Assembly: GCF_002265875.1 (NCBI RefSeq) | Contig: NZ_NPFA01000018.1 | Coordinates: 1 to 37,005, forward strand | Source of the DNA: Marinococcus halophilus | Lineage (GTDB): Bacteria; Bacillota; Bacilli; Bacillales; Marinococcaceae | Reading direction: 5' to 3' | Length of the DNA: 37,005 nt | Shown: in pieces, positions 23,657 through 31,579 of the stretch | Layout: each line of letters opens with the position of its first letter | Numbering within the stretch: the stretch's first letter is position 1 | Program-made: the position numbers and the translations under genes | Notes under the pieces: model-generated | Seen by the model: only the letters and a program-made list of their open reading frames with translations | What the model was told of the DNA's origin: nothing | Databases searched by the model: none

Positions 23657-25003
23657 ATGATTGATTATGATCCGGCCACCTACAGCCGTATTTTGACAGG
23701 ATTAACATTAGGATTTCATATTATCTTTGCTTCCATTGGGGTTGGAGTACCGTTAATGATTGCCCTCGCCGAGTGGACCGGCCTCCGGAAACGGGACCCC
23801 CACTATACCCTGCTCGCCCGCAGATGGGCCCGGGGGTTTGTGATCACCGTCGCCGTCGGGGTGGTAACCGGGACGTCGATTGGCTTACAGTTGAGTCTGC
23901 TTTGGCCCAATTTTATGGAGCTCGCCGGTCAGACGATTTCTCTGCCGTTATTTATGGAAACTTTCGCCTTTTTCTTTGAGGCTATCTTTTTAGGCATTTA
24001 TTTATATACATGGGACCGGTTCAAATCGGGCTGGCGTCATTTTTTACTCGTCATCCCCGTGGTGATCGGCGCCTCGCTATCGGCCTTTTTTATCACTACC
24101 GTCAATTCCTTTATGAATCAGCCGCAGGGCTTTGAACTCGTAAACGGGGTGCTCACCGATATTAATCCTCTGGTGGCGATGTTCAACCCGGCCACCCCGA
24201 CGAAAACGGCTCACGTTATTATTACCTGTTACCTGGCATCAGCGTTTGTGCTGGGGGCCATTGCGGCCACCAAAATGATTCGGGGCAATCGTCATGCTTA
24301 TCATAAAAAAGCGCTCCACCTGACCATGGTGTCCGCTTTCGTGTTCGCAGCATCTACAGCCGCGATTGGCGATCTGTCCGGCAAGTATCTGGCGGAATAT
24401 CAGCCGGAAAAATTAGCCGCTGCCGAATGGCATTTTGAAACGGAGGAACAGGCACCGCTGATTGTCGGGGGGTTTTTAGCAGACAACCAGGAGGTCACCG
24501 GGGCACTGGAAATCCCCTATGCCCTTAGTATTCTCGCCCACAGCAACCCCAACGAAGAAGTAATTGGCTTAAATGAATTCCCGGAATCCGACACCCCTCC
24601 GTTATATATTCATTACTTATTTGACGGCATGGTGGGCATTGGCATCTATTTGCTGGCGATTTCTTTTATGTATTTACTCATTCGCCGGATAAAGCCGGCC
24701 TGGCAATATAATAAATGGCTGATGCGCGGCATTGTCGCCGGTGGGCCGTTAGGCATTTTAGCTATCGAATTCGGGTGGGTATTCGCCGAGGTTGGACGCC
24801 AGCCCTGGATTTTGCACCAGATCATGCGTACGCCGGAAGGAGCGACTACGGCCGAACACGTAGATATCATGCTTTACTTGTTCATTGCCCTGTATATCGC
24901 CCTCGGAGTGACTGCCACGGTAGTACTCCGCCGGATGTTTAAAGAAAATCCAGCCGCTCATGAACTCGAACAGCGGTACGGGGACAGGAGGGATGACAAA
25001 TGA
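23657..25003 (+). CDS. cydA: Cytochrome bd quinol oxidase subunit I
   Basis: A 448-aa subunit that carries haems b558, b595 and d and oxidises quinol while reducing O2. H21 (LTLGFHIIFA) matches E. coli H19 and H186 (TKTAHVIITCYL) matches E. coli H186; the quinol-site GRQPW motif is present (AEVGRQPWILHQIM). The Q-loop is short, as in the CioA/Bacillus-type enzymes that tend to resist cyanide and sulfide. About nine membrane helices. GGGGGG-rich ribosome binding site before ATG. Its stop overlaps the cydB start by four bases (ATGA). Confidence 0.95.
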   Translation: MIDYDPATYSRILTGLTLGFHIIFASIGVGVPLMIALAEWTGLRKRDPHYTLLARRWARGFVITVAVGVVTGTSIGLQLSLLWPNFMELAGQTISLPLFMETFAFFFEAIFLGIYLYTWDRFKSGWRHFLLVIPVVIGASLSAFFITTVNSFMNQPQGFELVNGVLTDINPLVAMFNPATPTKTAHVIITCYLASAFVLGAIAATKMIRGNRHAYHKKALHLTMVSAFVFAASTAAIGDLSGKYLAEYQPEKLAAAEWHFETEEQAPLIVGGFLADNQEVTGALEIPYALSILAHSNPNEEVIGLNEFPESDTPPLYIHYLFDGMVGIGIYLLAISFMYLLIRRIKPAWQYNKWLMRGIVAGGPLGILAIEFGWVFAEVGRQPWILHQIMRTPEGATTAEHVDIMLYLFIALYIALGVTATVVLRRMFKENPAAHELEQRYGDRRDDK

Positions 25004-26016
25004 ACCTGGAAATCCTCGGCATGGGCGTGCTTTGGCTGTTTTTGTACGGCTACATGATCGTCAGTTCGATTGATTTTGGCGCTGGTTTTTTCCACTTCTT
25101 TAATAAGATTTCGCGGAAGGACCACCAGGTCAATTCGCTCATCCAGCGCTATTTGTCTCCCGTATGGGAAGTCACCAACGTCTTTTTCGTCTTTTTCTTT
25201 GTCGGCATCGTTGGCTTTTTTCCATCGACCGCCTACTATTTTGGCACTGCCTTACTGGTGCCGGTCAGTATATCGATCGTGCTGATTGCGATTCGCGGGT
25301 CATATTACGCTTTTAATACGTACGGAGCCAAAGACAGCCCTGTCTATTCATTTTTATACGGAGCAACGGGTCTTTTAATCCCCGCTTCGCTGACCATCGC
25401 CCTCACCATTTCCGAGGGCGGGTACGTCAATGTTTCCAACGGGCAGGTTCGCCTGTTATACGGCGAATTATTTTCCAGTTTGTATGCCTGGAGTGTCGTG
25501 ATTCTGGCGATCATCAGCGTGCTGTTTATCTCTTCTGCCTTTTTGCAGTACTACGCCCAAAAAGCGGGTGATAACACGTCGTATCGATTATTTCGCCGGT
25601 ATACCCTGTTCTGGTCCCTGCCAACGATCCTTGCCAGCGGCCTCGTCTTTATCGGTATTCGTCAGCACAATCCGGAACATTTTTCCGGCATGCTGAATAT
25701 CTGGTGGATGTTTGGGCTTTCGTTCCTGTTTTTCTCCTTGGTCGTCTATCTCAGCTATCGGCGCAAGCGATTAGGAACAGCTTTTGTGTTCGTCATGCTG
25801 CAATATTTCAGCGCGTGGTTCGGCTATGGCGCCTCCCATCTGCCATGGCTTCTGTATGATGAGTTGACCATTTATGATGGTTTCGTTAATCAGACGATGG
25901 CCTGGTCGCTGATCGCTGCGTTTATTGCCGGCTTTTTATTACTCATTCCCTCGCTGTATTTGCTCATGCGGTTATTTTTATTTGATGCCGCCTACATTCG
26001 AGGAGAAAGGAAGTAA
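25000..26016 (+). CDS. cydB: Cytochrome bd quinol oxidase subunit II
   Basis: A 338-aa, eight- or nine-helix partner of CydA needed for haem insertion and complex stability. It begins with the family pattern LWLFLYGYMIVSSIDFGAGF. It overlaps cydA by four bases and is followed by the tiny cydS-like gene three bases after its stop. The complex would sustain respiration at low oxygen or when sulfide blocks haem-copper oxidases, which fits the surrounding persulfide genes. Confidence 0.93.
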   Translation: MNLEILGMGVLWLFLYGYMIVSSIDFGAGFFHFFNKISRKDHQVNSLIQRYLSPVWEVTNVFFVFFFVGIVGFFPSTAYYFGTALLVPVSISIVLIAIRGSYYAFNTYGAKDSPVYSFLYGATGLLIPASLTIALTISEGGYVNVSNGQVRLLYGELFSSLYAWSVVILAIISVLFISSAFLQYYAQKAGDNTSYRLFRRYTLFWSLPTILASGLVFIGIRQHNPEHFSGMLNIWWMFGLSFLFFSLVVYLSYRRKRLGTAFVFVMLQYFSAWFGYGASHLPWLLYDELTIYDGFVNQTMAWSLIAAFIAGFLLLIPSLYLLMRLFLFDAAYIRGERK

Positions 26017-26019
26017 CCT

Positions 26020-26127
26020 ATGGAATTTTTTCTAGTTATGATTGCTCCCCATTTGATTTTGGCTGGAGCCGTTATCGGGGTGTTTGCCTGGTTTGGCCGT
26101 CGGCCTGCATCGGAAGAGAAGGAATAG
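26020..26127 (+). CDS. cydS: CydS-like small subunit of cytochrome bd
   Basis: A 35-aa peptide (MEFFLVMIAPHLILAGAVIG, then VFAWFGRRPASEEKE) with one membrane helix and a charged tail. Length, topology and position right after cydB match the CydS subunit seen in the Geobacillus bd oxidase structure. Ribosome binding site GAAAGGAAG inside the end of cydB. It is too short for usual gene callers. Confidence 0.75.
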   Translation: MEFFLVMIAPHLILAGAVIGVFAWFGRRPASEEKE

Positions 26128-26142
26128 AAAGAAGGCGAAAGC

Positions 26143-26922
26143 ATGACCGTCTCGTTTTTGATTACGGTTTTTGTGTTAGGAGCGGTGGGCTCCTACATTT
26201 CCGGACTGGTTGGCGTCGGCGGCTCCATTATCAATTACCCGCTGCTGTTGTATGTGCCGGCGCTGCTCGGCGTTGGCTCGTTTACCGCCCATGACGTATC
26301 CGGGGCGATTGCGGTGCAGGTGTTGTTTGCGACCGTTGGGGGCGTATGGGGCTATCGAAAGGGCTCGTATCTGCATGCCTCCCTGATCGGATACATGGGC
26401 ACCAGTATTATCATCGGCAGTTTACTCGGGTCCCTGTTTTCCGGGGCGTTTTCCGAAAGCATGATTAACATCACCTATGCTCTGCTAGCGACCATTGCTG
26501 TCATCATGATGGTGCTTCCGCAGCAATCCATGCAGCAGGAAGCACAGGAATCCGTATCGTTTTCCCGGTGGATTGCCGCCGGGAGTGCATTTGTCGTAGG
26601 CGTCAGCGCTGGCATTGTGGGGGCAGCAGGCGCTTTTATTCTCGTGCCCATCATGCTGGTGGTTTTAAAAATCCCCACCCGGGTCACGATTGCGACTTCG
26701 CTCGCCGTCACCCTTCTTTCTTCCATCGGAACCAGTGCCGGCAAACTGATTACTGGCCAGGTCCCCTTCCTACCAGCCGCCGTCCTCATTGCGGCGTCGC
26801 TGCTTGCCGCTCCCTTGGGGGCCAAAACAGCCAGGCATGTCCAGGCTAAATGGCTGCAGCGTGCCCTTGCAGTACTGTTGCTGGGGGTAGCCGTGGAAAT
26901 GTGGATCCAGATGCTGATCTAG
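26143..26922 (+). CDS. TSUP-family sulfite/sulfur-anion exporter (TauE/SafE), copy 1
   Basis: A 259-aa protein with about eight membrane helices in the two-fold repeat typical of TauE/SafE transporters; both repeats show the G-x-GGS motif region ([36 protein letters not shown]). These proteins export sulfite, sulfoacetate or similar anions. It follows cydS by 15 bp and is a close paralogue of 28832-29614, sharing a 20-residue identical block ([20 protein letters not shown]). In this island it would dispose of sulfite or thiosulfate made by CstB. Confidence 0.88.
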   Translation: MTVSFLITVFVLGAVGSYISGLVGVGGSIINYPLLLYVPALLGVGSFTAHDVSGAIAVQVLFATVGGVWGYRKGSYLHASLIGYMGTSIIIGSLLGSLFSGAFSESMINITYALLATIAVIMMVLPQQSMQQEAQESVSFSRWIAAGSAFVVGVSAGIVGAAGAFILVPIMLVVLKIPTRVTIATSLAVTLLSSIGTSAGKLITGQVPFLPAAVLIAASLLAAPLGAKTARHVQAKWLQRALAVLLLGVAVEMWIQMLI

Positions 26923-27237
26923 AAGGCCCGCCTCCCTTATTTTTTTGCCGGGGGGCGACCTCAGGTCTTTCACCTGTTGCTTATAGATGTCCAACATATC
27001 TTTTTGTTGATAGTTGGTCGCTTCCACCAAACGGAAGGCCTGTTTCATTTGCTCCTTCTGGACTTCGCGAGAAGTCGCTCCGGCTGTAAGATGCTCCAGA
27101 ATAGACGCGGTCCAGGCATCTTCCGAATGGCGGGCCGCGGACCGTTTCCACCAGAACACCACACCTCCCAGGCTAACAATCAGCATCCATTTCCTCAGGC
27201 GATAGCGACGGGTATACGCTGCGTATGTGCGTGCCAT
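26770..27237 (-). CDS. Single-helix membrane protein of unknown function, 3' end antisense to TSUP gene
   Basis: ATG 27237 is preceded by AAAGGAG. The first 105 or so residues look real: a basic N-terminus (MARTYAAYTRRYRLRKW), one membrane helix (MLIVSLGGVVFWW) and a charged, helical stretch (about 45-100). From about residue 106 the frame runs antisense inside the TSUP gene for 153 bases, with low-complexity sequence, so the natural stop may have been lost. No family is recognised. It is convergent with the TSUP gene and divergent from cstR. Confidence 0.5.
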   Translation of the reverse strand: MARTYAAYTRRYRLRKWMLIVSLGGVVFWWKRSAARHSEDAWTASILEHLTAGATSREVQKEQMKQAFRLVEATNYQQKDMLDIYKQQVKDLRSPPGKKIREAGLLDQHLDPHFHGYPQQQYCKGTLQPFSLDMPGCFGPQGSGKQRRRNEDGGW

Positions 27238-27340
27238 GAGGCATTCGCTCCTTTCTGTTTAAAATGAACTTGAATGGTCGTGACGCTGTTAGCATACATC
27301 GGTGCGTATCGAAGCCACAACCATATTTCTCCCAAAATGG

Positions 27341-27369
27341 TTGACACTCATGAAAAAGTATTCTACAGT
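27341..27369 (+). promoter_or_regulatory. Sigma-A promoter of cstR
   Basis: TTGACA (27341-27346) and TACAGT (27364-27369) with a 17-bp spacer. The operator palindrome lies immediately downstream, about where transcription would start. Confidence 0.75.
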
Positions 27370-27375
27370 ATCTAT

Positions 27376-27391
27376 ATACCCCATAAGGTAT
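27376..27391. promoter_or_regulatory. Predicted CstR operator 2 (before cstR)
   Basis: ATACC-CCATAA-GGTAT, a perfect inverted repeat with 6-bp spacer overlapping the predicted start of transcription. CsoR/CstR proteins bind ATACC-type inverted repeats at their own promoters, so autorepression is expected. Confidence 0.75.
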
Positions 27392-27421
27392 AAGAGATAA
27401 CGATAAAGGGGTGAGGACCTC

Positions 27422-27682
27422 ATGGAATACACGGATCAGATGAAGCACCGAATCAAACGGGTGGAAGGCCAGGTCCGCGGTATCCTCCGCATGATGGAGG
27501 AAGAACAGGACTGTAAAGAGCTTGTGTCTCAAATGAATGCTGCCCGTACCGCTTTGGATCGTGCCACTGGCCTGGTCGTCGGCTCCAATCTCGAACAGTG
27601 TGTCCGGGAACAGACAAAAAACGGCGAAAATGATGAACAGTTGATTCAGGAGGCTGTCAATTTATTGGTGAAAAGCCGATAA
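27422..27682 (+). CDS. cstR: CsoR/CstR-family persulfide-sensing repressor
   Basis: An 86-aa all-helical repressor of the CsoR/DUF156 family (HRIKRVEGQVRGILRMMEEE). The two cysteines C31 (QDCKEL) and C60 (LEQCVRE) have the same numbering as in S. aureus CstR, and the copper-binding histidine of true CsoR is absent (SNLEQC), so persulfide sensing through a di- or trisulfide link is the likely mode. Neighbours (DsrE, TusA, rhodanese, CstB, TSUP) match the S. aureus cst operon content. Start ATG 27422 follows GGGGTGAGG. Confidence 0.9.
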   Translation: MEYTDQMKHRIKRVEGQVRGILRMMEEEQDCKELVSQMNAARTALDRATGLVVGSNLEQCVREQTKNGENDEQLIQEAVNLLVKSR

Positions 27683-27700
27683 AAAATTTTCACGACAAAA

Positions 27701-27716
27701 ATACCCATGCCCGTAA
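27701..27716 (+). promoter_or_regulatory. Predicted CstR operator 3 (before the DsrE gene)
   Basis: ATACC-CATGCC-CGTAA, nearly identical to the site at 22680. It lies between cstR and the DsrE-like gene, so the carrier genes may have a separate CstR-controlled promoter. Confidence 0.6.
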
Positions 27717-27742
27717 TTGTATTTTAATCAAGGAGTGATTGG

Positions 27743-28222
27743 ATGGCGGAAGCCAAAAAGACAACGATTGTATTATTTAGCGGAGATTACGACAAGGCCA
27801 TGGCAGCATACATTATTGCCAATGGCGCAGCCGCGTATGACCACGAAGTAACCATTTTCCATACCTTTTGGGGGCTGAATGCCCTGCGAAAACCGGAAAA
27901 GCAAAGCATTGCTAAAGGCAAACTTGAAGCCATGTTTGAAAAAATGATGCCCCGCGGCGCCGATCGCATGGGATTGTCCAACATGAATTTTCTTGGCATT
28001 GGCCCAAAGCTAATTAAAAAAGTCATGAAAAAGCACAACGCCATGCCACTGCCGGAGCTGATCGATATGGCTAGGGAACAGGATGTGCGCCTCATCGGCT
28101 GCACCATGACCATGGATTTGCTTGGGCTGGATGAAAAAGAGCTTCGGGATGATATTGAATATGCCGGCGTCGCCGCCTATCTTGGGGAAGCATCCGACGG
28201 GAACGTGAACCTGTTTATTTAA
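27743..28222 (+). CDS. DsrE/DsrF-like sulfur-carrier family protein
   Basis: A 159-aa protein of the DsrE/F/H-like superfamily (peroxiredoxin-like YrkE/DsrE3 group). It has the N-terminal beta strand and loop TTIVLFSGDYDKAMAAYIIA and one conserved cysteine in VRLIGCTMTMDLLG, which would carry the persulfide. It works with TusA-type proteins in passing sulfane sulfur between enzymes. Ribosome binding site AAGGAGTG before ATG. It begins a run of five same-strand carrier and exporter genes up to 30057. Confidence 0.85.
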   Translation: MAEAKKTTIVLFSGDYDKAMAAYIIANGAAAYDHEVTIFHTFWGLNALRKPEKQSIAKGKLEAMFEKMMPRGADRMGLSNMNFLGIGPKLIKKVMKKHNAMPLPELIDMAREQDVRLIGCTMTMDLLGLDEKELRDDIEYAGVAAYLGEASDGNVNLFI

Positions 28223-28246
28223 ACCTTTCGTAAAAGGAGGTAGGAA

Positions 28247-28504
28247 ATGATGCAGGCCCACCAGGTAGTGACACAACAAAATTGTAGCGGCCTGATGCTT
28301 CTCATCCATGTCAAAACAGTCATGCAGGAAATGAATGATGGCGACGTTTTGGCTATCCCCTTTCTCGCACAGCCGCACATGATGCATGTGCGCCAATGGA
28401 TGCAGCGTACAGGCCATCACGACCTGGGTATGCGCCAATTTCAAAAACAATGGTGGTACTACGTAAAAAAAGCGTCAACGCCCCACGACCTGGGGGCAAC
28501 TTAG
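28247..28504 (+). CDS. Divergent TusA-fold protein lacking the CPxP motif
   Basis: An 86-aa protein that aligns with TusA in its second half (NDGDVLAIP..., VRQWMQRTGHHDL, WWYYVKK against DSGEVLELH..., LTAWTKAGGHELL, YKFWIQK). The TusA signature CPxP at the N-terminus is replaced by NCSGLMLL with a single C13 shifted relative to it, and the protein is rich in His and Met (QPHMMHVRQWMQRTGHHDLG). A start at ATG-ATG 28247 follows AAGGAGG. It is encoded between DsrE and a canonical TusA. It could be a regulatory or metal-binding relative, or still a carrier using C13. Confidence 0.65.
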   Translation: MMQAHQVVTQQNCSGLMLLIHVKTVMQEMNDGDVLAIPFLAQPHMMHVRQWMQRTGHHDLGMRQFQKQWWYYVKKASTPHDLGAT

Positions 28505-28546
28505 CCATGAGATAACAATGATATCTATTAAAAGGAGCGATGACAG

Positions 28547-28777
28547 ATGGAACCAAAAACAACGATTGATGCGAAAGGACTTGCCTGCCCACAGCCGATT
28601 CTGAAAACCAAAAAAGCGATCAAGGAGCTAGATAGCGGCGAGGTACTTGAACTGCACGCCACCGACAAAGGGGCGCAGAGCGACCTCACAGCCTGGACAA
28701 AAGCTGGCGGCCACGAACTGCTCGACCACACGGAAGACAACGGCGTCTATAAATTCTGGATACAAAAAGGCGAATAA
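28547..28777 (+). CDS. tusA: TusA-family sulfur carrier
   Basis: A 76-aa sulfurtransferase carrier with the catalytic C14 in GLACPQPIL (CPxP) and the family end GGHELLDHTEDNGVYKFWIQ. The persulfide on C14 is handed between DsrE, rhodanese and acceptors. Ribosome binding site AAAGGAG before ATG. In sulfur islands with CstB, such carriers hold cytosolic sulfane sulfur. Confidence 0.92.
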   Translation: MEPKTTIDAKGLACPQPILKTKKAIKELDSGEVLELHATDKGAQSDLTAWTKAGGHELLDHTEDNGVYKFWIQKGE

Positions 28778-28831
28778 CATCGTGCCACGGGGAAGTCATG
28801 GAATTACTTCCCTTCAAGGGAGGTCTTTCCA

Positions 28832-29614
28832 TTGTCACTGCTGTTTATCATCGTAATTTTTCTATTGGGCTTTGTCGGGTCCTTTGTGTCTGGCATGGTG
28901 GGAATCGGCGGATCAATCATCAAGTATCCCATGCTGTTGTATATTCCCCCACTGCTTGGATTTGTGGCCTTTTCAGCTCATGAAGTCTCCGGCATCAGTG
29001 CCGTTCAGGTCTTTTTCGCCACCATCGGGGGCGTTTGGGCTTATCGGAAAGGTGGCTATCTGAATGGGCAGCTGGTCCTCTACATGGGCGGAAGCATTCT
29101 AATCGGCAGCTTCATCGGAGCTTATGCCTCCAACTTCTTCAGTGAGGCAGGGGTCAACATGGTCTATGCCCTGCTCGCCACCATCGCGGTGGTGATGATG
29201 TTTGTGCCCAAAAAAGGGCTGGATGACCAGGACCTCACTCGTGTCACGTTCTCCAAACCTCTTGCCTCGGGGCTGTCTTTTGTGGTCGGCATCGGCTCCG
29301 GGATTGTCGGTGCTGCTGGCGCGTTTATCCTCGTGCCGATCATGCTGGTCGTCTTAAAAATCCCCACCCGGATGACGATCGCGACGTCGCTCGCCGTGAC
29401 CCTGATTTCATCCATTGGGGCAACCGTCGGCAAGGTGGCAACCGGCCAGGTGCTGTACGGACCGGCCCTGATCATGATTGTAGCCAGCCTCATCGCAGCA
29501 CCTATCGGTGCCAAAGCCGGCCAGAAGGTCAATACCAAACTGCTGCAAAGCATACTGGCCGTTATCATTTTAGCTACCGCCATTCAAATATGGATTCAGA
29601 TTTTCAGCGGCTAA
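28832..29614 (+). CDS. TSUP-family sulfite/sulfur-anion exporter, copy 2
   Basis: A 260-aa, eight-helix TauE/SafE protein starting at TTG 28832 (GGGAGG seven bases upstream; no ATG fits). It is a close paralogue of 26143-26922 over the whole length, with the same glycine-rich motif in both halves. It follows TusA by 54 bp. In S. aureus the cst locus also has a tauE gene, supporting sulfite export linked to CstB. Confidence 0.88.
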   Translation: MSLLFIIVIFLLGFVGSFVSGMVGIGGSIIKYPMLLYIPPLLGFVAFSAHEVSGISAVQVFFATIGGVWAYRKGGYLNGQLVLYMGGSILIGSFIGAYASNFFSEAGVNMVYALLATIAVVMMFVPKKGLDDQDLTRVTFSKPLASGLSFVVGIGSGIVGAAGAFILVPIMLVVLKIPTRMTIATSLAVTLISSIGATVGKVATGQVLYGPALIMIVASLIAAPIGAKAGQKVNTKLLQSILAVIILATAIQIWIQIFSG

Positions 29615-29627
29615 ACGTTTATGCCAA

Positions 29628-29643
29628 ATACCTATAGTGGTAT
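29628..29643. promoter_or_regulatory. Predicted CstR operator 4 (before rhodanese-cstB)
   Basis: ATACC-TATAGT-GGTAT, a perfect ATACC/GGTAT inverted repeat with the same 6-bp spacer as the cstR site. It lies 99 bp before the rhodanese start. Confidence 0.7.
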
Positions 29644-29742
29644 AAGAACAATGGAAAGAAATAAATGCTAACCCGTTATTTTGATGATAAATGAACATGA
29701 CAACGTACGACTCGTAATAATATCGCAAACGAGGTGAATCGA

Positions 29743-30057
29743 ATGACCGAAGAAAAACGCATTGAAGAAGTCCAGCCGGCAGACGTCCAGCAGGAACTCG
29801 AAAACAACAGTGGCGTCCAGGTGATTGACGTCCGGGAGGATGAAGAGCTCGATGAAGGACGCATTCCCGAGTCCGTTCATATCCCGGTGGGAGATATCTC
29901 TGCGCGGATGAACGAACTCGACCCAAACCAGTCTTACGTCACCGTCTGCCGCTCCGGCAAACGCAGTGCCCGGGCAGCGGAAGCGCTGCAGGACCATGGC
30001 TTTACCGTCCGCAGCATGGCCGGCGGCATGAACGAATGGACCGGTAAAACCGAATAA
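29743..30057 (+). CDS. Single-domain rhodanese
   Basis: A 104-aa rhodanese with catalytic C69 in VCRSGKRSA and the N-terminal VIDVREDEELDEGRIPESVH motif. Starts at ATG 29743; the upstream GTG (29734) is inside the ribosome binding site GAGGTG. It would transfer sulfane sulfur from CstB products or persulfides to TusA or thiols. It is 31 bp from the cstB start and likely co-transcribed with it. Confidence 0.92.
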   Translation: MTEEKRIEEVQPADVQQELENNSGVQVIDVREDEELDEGRIPESVHIPVGDISARMNELDPNQSYVTVCRSGKRSARAAEALQDHGFTVRSMAGGMNEWTGKTE

Positions 30058-30088
30058 CATCTATTCTAATTTGAAGGAGCGATGATTG

Positions 30089-31498
30089 ATGTATTTGAAA
30101 TATTTTTATGACACGTCGTTGGCCCAGGCTTCCTATATGGTTGGCTGTCAGGCCACCGGTGAGGCGGCCGTCATCGACCCATCCCGCAATATTGAAGACT
30201 ATCTGCAGATCGCCCGCGAACAGGGATTTCGTATTACCGGAGCGTTCGAGACCCATATTCATGCGGACTTTGTCTCCGGGGTGACAGAGCTTGCCCGCCG
30301 GACCGGCGCCACGATCTATTATTCCACGGAAGGCGCCGAAAACGGCGGCTACGAGTGGAATCAGGATCTGCCGCTCCACGGCGTGAAGCATGGCGAAGAC
30401 ATTTATATCGGCAACATTAAGCTGAGAGCCCTGCACACGCCGGGCCATACACCGGAGCATGTCTCCTACGAGCTCACCGACGGTGCCGCCGCCGATCGCC
30501 CCATGGGGGTATTTACCGGCGACTTCATCTTCGTCGGCGATGTCGGTCGTCCGGACCTGCTCGAAAAATCCGTCGGCGTGAAGGATTCCGCGGATACAGG
30601 CGCCCGGCAGATGTTTCATTCCCTCCAGCAGTTCAAGGAATACGGCGATTATATGCAGATCTGGCCGGGCCACGGCGCCGGCAGCTCCTGCGGCAAAGCG
30701 CTCGGCGCGGTGCCAACAAGCACCGTCGGCTACGAGCGGATGTATAATCCCGCCTTTCAGCCGACCGACGAGCAGGCCTTCGTAGACTTTCTCCTCGACG
30801 GCCAGAGCGAGCCGCCAACGTATTTTGCCAAAATGAAAGAAGTGAACAAGCAGGCCATGACCCCGCTCGCCGAGATCCCGGCGGCCGTGGAAATGCAGGG
30901 CACCGGCGATGACGTGGCCGCCCTGGCAGAGCAAGACCATACGATGGTCGTCGACACCCGCAGCGCCGCCGCTTTCGCAATGGGAAGCATTCCAGGCACC
31001 ATCAACCTTCCGTTCCCGGGCTCGTTTGCCGAATGGATGGGCCGGCTCGCCGACTATGAGGCGGATATCTACCTGATCGCTGATCCAGCCGACCACCACC
31101 AGCTGCGCCGGATTCTTACCGGTATGGGCATGGACCGGCTGAAAGGATTCTTTGCCACGTCGGTCGTCGCCAGCGCCTCGAACCTGCGCACGTATACGAA
31201 CGAAACGCCGAAGCAGGTGGAGGAACGCCGCCGCCACAACGACGTGCAGATTCTCGATGTCCGCTACCAGGACGAATGGGACCAGTCCCACGTACCGGAC
31301 GCGGTGCACGTGTCGCTCCAGCAGCTGCCAACCCGTACCGATGAACTGTCCACGGAGCAGCCGGTGGCCGTCCACTGCGCCTCGGGCAAACGCTCCGCCA
31401 TCGCGGCCAGCATTCTCCAGAACCACGGCTTTGACGTGATTAACGTGGAGGGTGGCTTCATGAAATGGAAAAAGGACCAGCTCGAAACCACGAGCTGA
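30089..31498 (+). CDS. cstB: CstB-type persulfide dioxygenase-rhodanese fusion
   Basis: A 469-aa three-part enzyme: an ETHE1-like metallo-beta-lactamase domain (1 to about 230), a pseudo-rhodanese (about 265-350) and a C-terminal rhodanese. Metal ligands are H56 in ETHIHAD, H120 in TPGHT and D145 in FTGD, matching the ETHE1 iron site; the pseudo-rhodanese lacks its cysteine, while C430 in VHCASGKRSA is the rhodanese cysteine. S. aureus CstB has the same order and oxidises thiol persulfides to thiosulfate. ATG 30089 is nine bases after AAGGAG (a TTG three bases earlier is less likely). Followed by a strong terminator, ending the transcription unit. Confidence 0.93.
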   Translation: MYLKYFYDTSLAQASYMVGCQATGEAAVIDPSRNIEDYLQIAREQGFRITGAFETHIHADFVSGVTELARRTGATIYYSTEGAENGGYEWNQDLPLHGVKHGEDIYIGNIKLRALHTPGHTPEHVSYELTDGAAADRPMGVFTGDFIFVGDVGRPDLLEKSVGVKDSADTGARQMFHSLQQFKEYGDYMQIWPGHGAGSSCGKALGAVPTSTVGYERMYNPAFQPTDEQAFVDFLLDGQSEPPTYFAKMKEVNKQAMTPLAEIPAAVEMQGTGDDVAALAEQDHTMVVDTRSAAAFAMGSIPGTINLPFPGSFAEWMGRLADYEADIYLIADPADHHQLRRILTGMGMDRLKGFFATSVVASASNLRTYTNETPKQVEERRRHNDVQILDVRYQDEWDQSHVPDAVHVSLQQLPTRTDELSTEQPVAVHCASGKRSAIAASILQNHGFDVINVEGGFMKWKKDQLETTS

Positions 31499-31524
31499 CC
31501 GTTTCTACTGAAGGACTAAAATAC

Positions 31525-31552
31525 GGGGCTCTGTACAATACAGAGCCCCTTT
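31525..31552 (+). terminator. Terminator of the rhodanese-cstB unit
   Basis: GGGGCTCTGT - ACAAT - ACAGAGCCCC, then TTTA. Confidence 0.88.
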
Positions 31553-31579
31553 ACTATGTAGACATTAGGAGGAGATTGT

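Noticed and set aside
30002-31426. Long 474-aa minus-strand frame opposite cstB
   Set aside because: It is antisense to a clear three-domain enzyme in GC-rich sequence; its amino acid composition is that of a shadow frame.
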